NCBI GenBank assembly: GCA_964035545.1
Contig: CAXIUT010000097.1
Location: 372,001 to 436,000 of the forward strand
DNA: 64,000 nucleotides
Reading direction: 5' to 3'
Source: Bugula neritina
Taxonomy: Eukaryota; Bryozoa; Gymnolaemata; Cheilostomatida; Bugulidae
Below the pieces are notes generated by a model. The model had not been told where the DNA came from. It searched no databases and was given only the letters and a program-made list of their open reading frames with translations. Position 1 is the stretch's first letter, and each line of letters starts with the position of its first letter. Positions 46,927 through 60,712 of this stretch are shown piece after piece. A program made the translations under genes and the position numbers.

Positions 46927-49260
46927 AGAATACTGAAATACACTGTAACATACTGAAATATAGTGCAAAATACTGAAATACACTGCTACATACTGAAATA
47001 TACTGCAACACACTGTGACATACTGCAACATACTAAAATACACTGTAACATATTGAAATACACTGCAACACATTGAAATATACTGCAATGTACCGAAATA
47101 TATGGTAAACTACTGAAATATACTGTCACACATTGAAAAATACTGCAACATACTGAAATATACTGCGACACATTGCAATATACTGTAACATACTGAAATA
47201 TGCTGTAGCACACTGAAATACACTGCAACTCACTGAAATATACTGCAACATACTGAAATACACTGTAACATATTGAAATATACTGCAACATACTGAAATA
47301 CACTGCTACATACTAAATTTTACTGCAACATACTGCAACATAGTGAAATACACTGTAACATACTGAAATACACTGCAACATACTGCAACATATTGAAATA
47401 AACTGCAACACATTGAAATATACTGCATTATACCTAAATATACGGTGATATACCAAAATATACTGTAACACATTTAAAAATACTGCAACATACTGAAATA
47501 CACTGCAAAAAACTGTAACACACTGAAATAAACTGCAACACACTGCAACATACTGCAACATACTAAAATATACTGTAACATATTGAAATAGACTGCAACA
47601 CATTGAAATATACTGCAACATACTGAAATACACTGCTATATACTGAAATATACTGCAACACACTACAACATACTGCAACATGCTAAAATATACTGCAACA
47701 TACTGAAATACCCTGCAAAATACTGAAATACACTGTAACATTCTGAAGTATACTGCAACATACTGAAATACACTGCTACATACTGAAACATACTGCAACA
47801 CACAGCAACATACTGCAACATACTAAAATACACTGTAACATATTGGAATACACTGCAACACATTGAAATATACTGCAAAATACTGAAATACACTGCTGCA
47901 TACTGAAATTTACTGCGACACACTGCAACATACTGCAACATGCTAAAATATACTGCAACATACTGAAATACACTGCAAAATACTGAAATACACTGTAACA
48001 TACTGAAGTATACTGCAACATACTGAATCACACTGCTACATACTGAAATATACTGCAACACACTGCGACATACTGCAACATACTAAATTACACTGTAACA
48101 TATTGAAATACACTGCAACACATTGAAATATACTGCAATGTACCGAAATATATGGTCAACTACTGAAATATACTGTCACACATTGCAATATACTCTAACA
48201 TACTGAAATATGCTGTAGCACACTGAAATACACTGCAACTCACTGAAATATACTGCAACATACTGAAATACACTGTAACATATTGAAATATACTGCAACA
48301 TACTGAAATACAGTGCTACATACTGAAATATACTGCAACATACTGCAACATAGTGAAATACACTGCAAAATACTGAAATACACTATAACATACTGAAATA
48401 TACTGCAACATACTGAAATACACTGCTACATACTGAAATATACTGCAACACACAGCAACATACTGCAACATACTAAAATACACTGTAACATATTGGAATA
48501 CCCTGCAACACATTGAAATATACTGCAACATACCTAAATATACGGTGATATACCAAAATAAACTGTAACACATTTAAAAATACTGCAACATACTGAAATA
48601 CACTGCAACACTCTGAAATACACTGCAAAATACTGTAACACACTGAAATATACTGCAACACACTGCAACATACTGCAACATACTAGAATACACTGTAACA
48701 TATTGAAATATACTGCAATATACTGAAATACACTGCTATATACCGAAATATACTGCAACACACTACAACATACTGCAACATGCTGAAATATACTGCAACA
48801 TACTGAAATACCCTGCAAAATATACTGAAATACACTGTAACATACTGAAGTATACTGCAACATACTGAAATACACTGCTACATACTGAAATTTACTGCGA
48901 CACACTGCAACATACTGCAACATACTAAAATGCACTGTAACATAGTGAAATAGACTGCAACACATTGAAATATACTGCAAAATACTGAAATACACTGCTA
49001 TATACTGAAATTTACTGCAACACACTGCAACATACTGCAACATACTAAAATATACTGCAACATACTGAAATACACTGCAAAATATTCAAATACACTGTAA
49101 CATATTGAAATATACTGCAACATACGGAAATACAGTGCTACATACTGAAATATACTGCAACATACTGCAACATAGTGAAATACACTGCAACATACTGCAA
49201 GATAGTGAAATACACTGTAACATACTGGAGTATACTGCAACATGCTGAAATACACTGCTA
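46927..49260. repeat. Block matching 58,108-60,561
   Basis: The offset is 11,181 bp up to about 47,930. It is 11,301 bp after that, because 120 bp (twelve monomers, corresponding to 59,112-59,231) are missing here. Shared features include the 12-bp monomer near 48,820 and modules at 47,432 and 48,532. The match stops at 49,261, where TATATACTG is found in place of CATACTG. A single ATAGTGC monomer near 46,961 is private to this copy. Confidence 0.8.
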
Positions 49261-49738
49261 TATACTGAAATACACTGCAACACACTACAACATACTGCAA
49301 CATGCTAAAATATACTGCAACATACTGAAATACCCTGCAAAATACTGAAATACACTGTAACATACTGAAATATACTGCAACATACCGAAATATACTGCTA
49401 CATACTGAAATATACTGCAACACACTGCAACATACTGCAACATACTAGAATACACTGTAACATAATGAAATACACCGCAAAATACTACAACATATTGAAA
49501 TGCACTGTAACATATTGAAATACACTGCAACACATTGAAATGTACTGCAACATACCTAGTTATACGGTAATATACCAAAATATACTGTAACACATTGAAA
49601 AATACTGCAACATACTGAAATACACTGCAACACACCGAAAAACACTGAAAATACTGTAACACACTGAAATATACTGCAAAATACTGAAATATACTGCAAA
49701 ATACTGAAATACACTGCTACATACTGAAATATACTGCA
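49261..49738. repeat. Mosaic junction before the 4,045-bp pair
   Basis: This short stretch joins at least two sources. About 49,370-49,474 repeats 49,830-49,934, including the CATACCGAAATATACTG variant. From about 49,475 it follows the ACCGCAAAATACTAC path seen near 1,929, 6,208 and 43,552, up to the GGT-N5-ACC module at 49,554, whose preceding monomer is changed to ACCTAGTTAT. No unique sequence is present at either switch. Confidence 0.72.
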
Positions 49739-52700
49739 ACACACCGCAACATACTGCAACATACTAAAGTATACTGCAACATACTGAAATACACTGCAAA
49801 ATACTGAAATACACTATAACATACTGAAATATACTGCAACATACCGAAATATACTGCTACATACTGAAATATACTGCAACACACTGCAACATACTGCAAC
49901 ATACTAGAATACACTGTAACATAATGAAATACACTGCAACACATTAAAATATACTGCAAAATACTGAAATACACTGCTATATACTGAAATACACTGCAAC
50001 ACACTACAACATACTGCAACATGCTAAAATATACTGCAACATACTGAAATACCCTGCAAAATACTGAAATACACTGTAACATACTGAAGTATACTGCAAC
50101 ATACTGAAATACACTGCTACATACTGAAACATACTGCAACACACAGCAACATACTGCAACATACTAAAATACACTGTAACATATTGGAATACACTGCAAC
50201 ACATTGAAATATACTGCAAAATACTGAAATACACTGCTGCATACTGAAATTTACTGCGACACACTGCAACATACTGCAACATACTAAAATGCGCTGTAAC
50301 ATAGTGAAATAGACTGCAACACATTGAAATATACTGCAAAATACTGAAGTACACTGCTATATACTGAAATACACTGCAACACACTACAACATACTGCAAC
50401 ATGCTAAAATATACTGCAACATACTGAAATACACTGCAAAATACTGAAATACACTGTAACATACTGAAGTATACTGCAACATACTGAATCACACTGCTAC
50501 ATACTGAAATATACTGCAAAATACTGAAATACACTGCTATATACTGAAATACACTGCAACACACTACAACATACTGCAACATGCTAAAAGCTGCAACATA
50601 CTGAAATACACTGCTACATACTGAAATATACTGCAACACACAGCAACTTACTGCAACATACTAAAATATACTGCAACATACTGAAATACACTGCAAAATA
50701 TTCAAATACACTGTAACATACTGAAATATACTGCGACACATTGCAATATACTGTAACATACTGAAATATCCTGTAGCACACTGAAATACACTGCAACTCA
50801 CTGAAATATACTGCAACATACTGAAATACACTGTAACGTATTGAAATATACTGCAACATACTGAAATACAGTGCTACATACTGAAATATACTGCAACATA
50901 CTGCAACATAGTTAAATAAACTGCAACATACTGCAAGATATTGAAATGCACTGTAACATATTGAAATACACTGCAACACATTGAAATATACTGCAACATA
51001 CCTAAATATACGGTAATATACCAAAATATACTGTAACACATTGAAAAATACTGCAGCATACTGAAATACACTGCAACACACCGAAAAACACTGAAAATAC
51101 TGTAAAACACTGAAATATACTGCAAAATACTGAAATATACTGCAAAATACCGAAATACACTGCTACATACTGAAATATACTGCAACACACCGCAACATAC
51201 TGCAACATACTAAAGTATACTGCAACATACTGAAATACACTGCAAAATACTGAAATACACTATAACATACTGAAATATACTGCAACATACTGAAATATAC
51301 TGCTACATACTGAAATATACTGCAAAACACTGCAACATACTGCAACATACTAGAATACACTGTAACATAATGAAATACACTGCAACACATTGAAATATAC
51401 TGCAAAATACTGAAATACACTGCTATATACTGAAATACACTGCAACACACTACAACATACTGCAACATGCTAAAAGCTGCAACATACTGAAATACACTGC
51501 TACATACTGAAATATACTGCAACACATTGCAACATACTGCAACATACTAAAGTATACTGCAACATACTGAAATACACTGCAGAATACTGAAATACACTGT
51601 AAGATACTGAAATATACTGCAAAATACTGAAATACATTGCTACATACTGAAATATACTGCAACACACTGCGACATACTGCAACATACTAAAATACACTGT
51701 AACATATTGAAATACACTGCAACACATTGAAATATACTGCAATGTACCGAAATATATGGTAAACTACTGAAATATACTGTCACACATTGAAAAATACTGC
51801 AACATACTGAAATATACTGCGACACATTGCAATATACTGTAACATACTGAAATATCCTGTAGCACACTGAAATACACTGCAACATACTGAAATACACTGT
51901 AACATATTGAAATATACTGCAACATACTGAAATACAGTGCTACATACTGAAATATACTGCAACATACTGCAACATAGTGAAATTCACTGTAACATACTGA
52001 AAAACACTGCAACATACTACAACATATTGAAATACACTGCAACACATTGAAATATACTGCAACATACCTAAATATACGGTGATATACCAAAATAAACTGT
52101 AACACATTTAAAAATACTGCAACATACTGAAATACACTGCAACACTCTGAAATACACACTAAAATACTGTAACACACTGAAATATACTGCAACACACTGC
52201 AACATACTGCAACATACTAGAATACACTGTAACATATTGAAATATACTGCAACATACTGAAATACACTGCTATATACTGAAATATACTGCAACACACTAC
52301 AACATACTGCAACATGCTAAAATATACTGCAACATACTGAAATACCCTGCAAAATACTGGAATACACTGTAACATACTGAAGTATACTGCAACATACTGA
52401 AATACACTGCTACATACTGAAATATACTGCAACACACATAACATACTGCAACATACTAAAATACACTGTAACATATTGGAATACACTGCAACACATTGAA
52501 ATATACTGCAAAATACTGAAATACACTGCTACATACTGAAATTTACTGCGACACACTGCAACATACTGCAACATACTAAAATGCGCTGTAACATAGTGAA
52601 ATAGACTGCAACACATTGAAATATACTGCAAAATACTGAAATACACTGCTATATACTGAAATACCCTGCAACACACTACAACATACTGCAACATGCTAAA

Positions 52701-53783
52701 ATATACTGCAACATACTGAAATACACTGCAAAATACTGAAATACACTGTAACATACTGAAGTATACTGCAACATACTGAAATACACTGCTACATACTGAA
52801 ATATACTGCAAAATACTGAAATACACTGCTATATACTGAAATACACTGCAACACACTACAACATACTGCAACATGCTAAAAGCTGCAACATACTGAAATA
52901 CACTGCTACATACTGAAATATACTGCAACACACAGCAACTTACTGCAACATACTAAAATATACTGCAACATACTGAAATACACTGCAAAATATTCAAATA
53001 CACTGTAACATATTGAAATATACTGCAACATACTGAAATACAGTGCTACATACTGAAATATACTGCAACATACTGCAACATAGTGAAATACACTGCAACA
53101 TACTGCAAGATAGTGAAATACACTGTAACATACTGAAATACACCGCAAAAAACTACAACATATTGAAATGCACTGTAACCTATTGAAATACACTGCAACA
53201 CATTGAAATATACTGCAACATACCTAAATATACGGTAATATACCAAAATATACTGTAACACATTGAAAAATACTGCAACATACTGAAATACACTGCAACA
53301 CACCGAAAAACACTGAAATTACTGTAACACACTGAAATATACTGCAAAATACTGAAATATACTGCAAAATACTGAAATACACTGCTACATACTGAAATAT
53401 TTTGCAACACACTGCAACATACTGCAACATACTAAAGTATACTGCAACATACTGAAATACACTGCAAAATGCTGAAATACACTATAACATACTGAAATAT
53501 ACTTCAACATACTGAAATATACTGCTACATACTGAAATATACTGCAACACACTGCAACATACTGCAACATACTAGAATACACTGTAACATAATGAAATAC
53601 ACTGCAACACATTGAAATATACTGCAAAATACTGAAATACACTGCTATATACTGAAATACACTGCAACACACTACAACATACTGCAACATGCTAGTAGCT
53701 GCATTATACTGAAATACACTGCTACATACTGAAATTTACTGCAAAACACAGCAACATACTGCAACATACTAAAATATACTGCA
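49739..53783. repeat. 4,045-bp tandem duplication, copy 1
   Basis: All markers recur 4,045 bp later, in direct contact with the second copy. Length is 406 monomers minus 15 bp, exactly matching four 7-bp and three 9-bp units inside. Its inner part (49,970-52,140) is in turn a copy of 44,756-46,926 at an offset of 5,214 bp, so duplications are nested. One private change is ATACCCTGCAAC near 52,662; copy 2 has ATACACTGCAAC. Confidence 0.88.
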
Positions 53784-56700
53784 ACACACCGCAACATACT
53801 GCAACATACTAAAGTATACTGCAACATACTGAAATACACTGCAAAATACTGAAATACACTATAACATACTGAAATATACTGCAACATACCGAAATATACT
53901 GCTACATACTGAAATATACTGCAACACACTGCAACATACTGCAACATACTAGAATACACTGTAACATAATGAAATACACTGCAACACATTAAAATATACT
54001 GCAAAATACTGAAATACACTGCTATATACTGAAATACACTGCAACACACTACAACATACTGCAACATGCTAAAATATACTGCAACATACTGAAATACCCT
54101 GCAAAATACTGAAATACACTGTAACATACTGAAGTATACTGCAACATACTGAAATACACTGCTACATACTGAAACATACTGCAACACACAGCAACATACT
54201 GCAACATACTAAAATACACTGTAACATATTGGAATACACTGCAACACATTGGAATATACTGCAAAATACTGAAATACACTGCTGCATACTGAAATTTACT
54301 GCGACACACTGCAACATACTGCAACATACTAAAATGCGCTGTAACATAGTGAAATAGACTGCAACACATTGAAATATACTGCAAAATACTGAAGTACACT
54401 GCTATATACTGAAATACACTGCAACACACTACAACATACTGCAACATGCTAAAATATACTGCAACATACTGAAATACACTGCAAAATACTGAAATACACT
54501 GTAACATACTGAAGTATACTGCAACATACTGAATCACACTGCTACATACTGAAATATACTGCAAAATACTGAAATACACTGCTATATACTGAAATACACT
54601 GCAACACACTACAACATACTGCAACATGCTAAAAGCTGCAACATACTGAAATACACTGCTACATACTGAAATATACTGCAACACACAGCAACTTACTGCA
54701 ACATACTAAAATATACTGCAACATACTGAAATACACTGCAAAATATTCAAATACACTGTAACATACTGAAATATACTGCGACACATTGCAATATACTGTA
54801 ACATACTGAAATATCCTGTAGCACACTGAAATACACTGCAACTCACTGAAATATACTGCAACATACTGAAATACACTGTAACGTATTGAAATATACTGCA
54901 ACATACTGAAATACAGTGCTACATACTGAAATATACTGCAACATACTGCAACATAGTTAAATAAACTGCAACATACTGCAAGATATTGAAATGCACTGTA
55001 ACATATTGAAATACACTGCAACACATTGAAATATACTGCAACATACCTAAATATACGGTAATATACCAAAATATACTGTAACACATTGAAAAATACTGCA
55101 GCATACTGAAATACACTGCAACACACCGAAAAACACTGAAAATACTGTAAAACACTGAAATATACTGCAAAATACTGAAATATACTGCAAAATACCGAAA
55201 TACACTGCTACATACTGAAATATACTGCAACACACCGCAACATACTGCAACATACTAAAGTATACTGCAACATACTGAAATACACTGCAAAATACTGAAA
55301 TACACTATAACATACTGAAATATACTGCAACATACTGAAATATACTGCTACATACTGAAATATACTGCAAAACACTGCAACATACTGCAACATACTAGAA
55401 TACACTGTAACATAATGAAATACACTGCAACACATTGAAATATACTGCAAAATACTGAAATACACTGCTATATACTGAAATACACTGCAACACACTACAA
55501 CATACTGCAACATGCTAAAAGCTGCAACATACTGAAATACACTGCTACATACTGAAATATACTGCAACACATTGCAACATACTGCAACATACTAAAGTAT
55601 ACTGCAACATACTGAAATACACTGCAGAATACTGAAATACACTGTAAGATACTGAAATATACTGCAAAATACTGAAATACATTGCTACATACTGAAATAT
55701 ACTGCAACACACTGCGACATACTGCAACATACTAAAATACACTGTAACATATTGAAATACACTGCAACACATTGAAATATACTGCAATGTACCGAAATAT
55801 ATGGTAAACTACTGAAATATACTGTCACACATTGAAAAATACTGCAACATACTGAAATATACTGCGACACATTGCAATATACTGTAACATACTGAAATAT
55901 CCTGTAGCACACTGAAATACACTGCAACATACTGAAATACACTGTAACATATTGAAATATACTGCAACATACTGAAATACAGTGCTACATACTGAAATAT
56001 ACTGCAACATACTGCAACATAGTGAAATTCACTGTAACATACTGAAAAACACTGCAACATACTACAACATATTGAAATACACTGCAACACATTGAAATAT
56101 ACTGCAACATACCTAAATATACGGTGATATACCAAAATAAACTGTAACACATTTAAAAATACTGCAACATACTGAAATACACTGCAACACTCTGAAATAC
56201 ACACTAAAATACTGTAACACACTGAAATATACTGCAACACACTGCAACATACTGCAACATACTAGAATACACTGTAACATATTGAAATATACTGCAACAT
56301 ACTGAAATACACTGCTATATACTGAAATATACTGCAACACACTACAACATACTGCAACATGCTAAAATATACTGCAACATACTGAAATACCCTGCAAAAT
56401 ACTGGAATACACTGTAACATACTGAAGTATACTGCAACATACTGAAATACACTGCTACATACTGAAATATACTGCAACACACATAACATACTGCAACATA
56501 CTAAAATACACTGTAACATATTGGAATACACTGCAACACATTGAAATATACTGCAAAATACTGAAATACACTGCTACATACTGAAATTTACTGCGACACA
56601 CTGCAACATACTGCAACATACTAAAATGCGCTGTAACATAGTGAAATAGACTGCAACACATTGAAATATACTGCAAAATACTGAAATACACTGCTATATA

Positions 56701-57828
56701 CTGAAATACACTGCAACACACTACAACATACTGCAACATGCTAAAATATACTGCAACATACTGAAATACACTGCAAAATACTGAAATACACTGTAACATA
56801 CTGAAGTATACTGCAACATACTGAAATACACTGCTACATACTGAAATATACTGCAAAATACTGAAATACACTGCTATATACTGAAATACACTGCAACACA
56901 CTACAACATACTGCAACATGCTAAAAGCTGCAACATACTGAAATACACTGCTACATACTGAAATATACTGCAACACACAGCAACTTACTGCAACATACTA
57001 AAATATACTGCAACATACTGAAATACACTGCAAAATATTCAAATACACTGTAACATATTGAAATATACTGCAACATACTGAAATACAGTGCTACATACTG
57101 AAATATACTGCAACATACTGCAACATAGTGAAATACACTGCAACATACTGCAAGATAGTGAAATACACTGTAACATACTGAAATACACCGCAAAAAACTA
57201 CAACATATTGAAATGCACTGTAACCTATTGAAATACACTGCAACACATTGAAATATACTGCAACATACCTAAATATACGGTAATATACCAAAATATACTG
57301 TAACACATTGAAAAATACTGCAACATACTGAAATACACTGCAACACACCGAAAAACACTGAAATTACTGTAACACACTGAAATATACTGCAAAATACTGA
57401 AATATACTGCAAAATACTGAAATACACTGCTACATACTGAAATATTTTGCAACACACTGCAACATACTGCAACATACTAAAGTATACTGCAACATACTGA
57501 AATACACTGCAAAATGCTGAAATACACTATAACATACTGAAATATACTTCAACATACTGAAATATACTGCTACATACTGAAATATACTGCAACACACTGC
57601 AACATACTGCAACATACTAGAATACACTGTAACATAATGAAATACACTGCAACACATTGAAATATACTGCAAAATACTGAAATACACTGCTATATACTGA
57701 AATACACTGCAACACACTACAACATACGGCAACATGCTAGTAGCTGCATTATACTGAAATACACTGCTACATACTGAAATTTACTGCAAAACACAGCAAC
57801 ATACTGCAACATACTAAAATATACTGCA
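53784..57828. repeat. 4,045-bp tandem duplication, copy 2
   Basis: This is the direct repeat of 49,739-53,783. The join at 53,783/53,784 puts AATATACTGCAAC before ACACCGCAAC. At the end of copy 2 the original path ATACTAGAAT resumes at 57,829. Only a few private changes were noticed, such as ACATTGGAATAT near 54,247 and ACATACGGCAAC near 57,723, which suggests a recent event. Confidence 0.88.
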
Positions 57829-57940
57829 ACATACTAGAATACACTGTAAAATAATGAATTACACTGCAACACATTGAAATATACTGCAAAATACTGAAAT
57901 ACACTGCTATATACTGAAATATACTGCAACACACTACAAC
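57829..57940. repeat. Connector between two tandem pairs
   Basis: These 112 bp continue the GCTAGTA-containing block as near 11,840-11,955 and 32,770-32,880, with a private CTGTAAAATAATG change near 57,845. Nothing other than decamers is present. Confidence 0.75.
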
Positions 57941-60712
57941 ATACTGCAGCATGCTAAAATCTACTGCAACGAACTGAAATACCCTGCAAAATACTGAAAT
58001 ACACTGTAAGATACTGAAATACACTGCTACATACTGAAATATACTGCAACACACTGCAACATACTGCAACATACTAAAATATACTGCAACATACTGAAAT
58101 ACACTGCAGAATACTGAAATACACTGTAACATACTGAAATATACTGCAAAATACTGAAATACACTGCTACATACTGAAATATACTGCAACACACTGTGAC
58201 ATACTGCAACATACTAAAATACACTGTAACATATTGAAATACACTGCAACACATTGAAATATACTGCAATGTACCGAAATATATGGTAAACTACTGAAAT
58301 ATACTGTCACACATTGAAAAATACTGCAACATACTGAAATATACTGCGACACATTGCAATATACTGTAACATACTGAAATATGCTGTAGCACACTGAAAT
58401 ACACTGCAACTCACTGAAATATACTGCAACATACTGAAATACACTGTAACATATTGAAATATACTGCAACATACTGAAATACACTGCTACATACTAAATT
58501 TTACTGCAACATACTGCAACATAGTGAAATACACTGTAACATACTGAAATACACTGCAACATACTGCAACATATTGAAATAAACTGCAACACATTGAAAT
58601 ATACTGCATTATACCTAAATATACGGTGATATACCAAAATATACTGTAACACATTTAAAAATACTGCAACATACTGAAATACACTGCAAAAAACTGTAAC
58701 ACACTGAAATAAACTGCAACACACTGCAACATACTGCAACATACTAAAATATACTGTAACATATTGAAATAGACTGCAACACATTGAAATATACTGCAAC
58801 ATACTGAAATACACTGCTATATACTGAAATATACTGCAACACACTACAACATACTGCAACATGCTAAAATATACTGCAACATACTGAAATACCCTGCAAA
58901 ATACTGAAATACACTGTAACATACTGAAGTATACTGCAACATACTGAAATACACTGCTACATACTGAAACATACTGCAACACACAGCAACATACTGCAAC
59001 ATACTAAAATACACTGTAACATATTGGAATACACTGCAACACATTGAAATATACTGCAAAATACTGAAATACACTGCTGCATACTGAAATTTACTGCGAC
59101 ACACTGCAACATACTGCAACATACTAAAATGCGCTGTAACATAGTGAAATAGACTGCAACACATTGAAATATACTGCAAAATACTGAAGTACACTGCTAT
59201 ATACTGAAATACACTGCAACACACTACAACATACTGCAACATGCTAAAATATACTGCAACATACTGAAATACACTGCAAAATACTGAAATACACTGTAAC
59301 ATACTGAAGTATACTGCAACATACTGAATCACACTGCTACATACTGAAATATACTGCAACACACTGCGACATACTGCAACATACTAAATTACACTGTAAC
59401 ATATTGAAATACACTGCAACACATTGAAATATACTGCAATGTACCGAAATATATGGTCAACTACTGAAATATACTGTCACACATTGCAATATACTCTAAC
59501 ATACTGAAATATGCTGTAGCACACTGAAATACACTGCAACTCACTGAAATATACTGCAACATACTGAAATACACTGTAACATATTGAAATATACTGCAAC
59601 ATACTGAAATACAGTGCTACATACTGAAATATACTGCAACATACTGCAACATAGTGAAATACACTGCAAAATACTGAAATACACTATAACATACTGAAAT
59701 ATACTGCAACATACTGAAATACACTGCTACATACTGAAATATACTGCAACACACAGCAACATACTGCAACATACTAAAATACACTGTAACATATTGGAAT
59801 ACCCTGCAACACATTGAAATATACTGCAACATACCTAAATATACGGTGATATACCAAAATAAACTGTAACACATTTAAAAATACTGCAACATACTGAAAT
59901 ACACTGCAACACTCTGAAATACACTGCAAAATACTGTAACACACTGAAATATACTGCAACACACTGCAACATACTGCAACATACTAGAATACACTGTAAC
60001 ATATTGAAATATACTGCAATATACTGAAATACACTGCTATATACCGAAATATACTGCAACACACTACAACATACTGCAACATGCTGAAATATACTGCAAC
60101 ATACTGAAATACCCTGCAAAATATACTGAAATACACTGTAACATACTGAAGTATACTGCAACATACTGAAATACACTGCTACATACTGAAATTTACTGCG
60201 ACACACTGCAACATACTGCAACATACTAAAATGCACTGTAACATAGTGAAATAGACTGCAACACATTGAAATATACTGCAAAATACTGAAATACACTGCT
60301 ATATACTGAAATTTACTGCAACACACTGCAGCATACTGCAACATACTAAAATATACTGCAACATACTGAAATACACTGCAAAATATTCAAATACACTGTA
60401 ACAGATTGAAATATACTGCAACATACGGAAATACAGTGCTACATACTGAAATATACTGCAACATACTGCAACATAGTGAAATACACTGCAACATACTGCA
60501 AGATAGTGAAATACACTGTAACATACTGGAGTATACTGCAACATGCTGAAATACACTGCTACATACTGAAATATACTGCAACACACAGCAACATACTGCA
60601 ACATACTAAAATACACTGTGACATGTTGGAATACACTGCAACACATTGAAATATACTGCAAAAGACTGAAATACACTGCTACATACTGAAATATACTGCG
60701 ACACACTGCAAC
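57941..60712. repeat. 2,772-bp tandem duplication, copy 1
   Basis: All markers recur 2,772 bp later. Length is 277 monomers plus 2 bp, as expected from the single 12-bp unit near 60,116. Relative to the 8-9 kb units, the block lacks 369 bp near 59,660 (corresponding to about 17,265-17,633), which is 36 decamers plus one 9-bp unit. Both copies carry this loss, so it came before the duplication. The GCAGCATGCT variant near 57,947 is private to copy 1. Confidence 0.87.
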
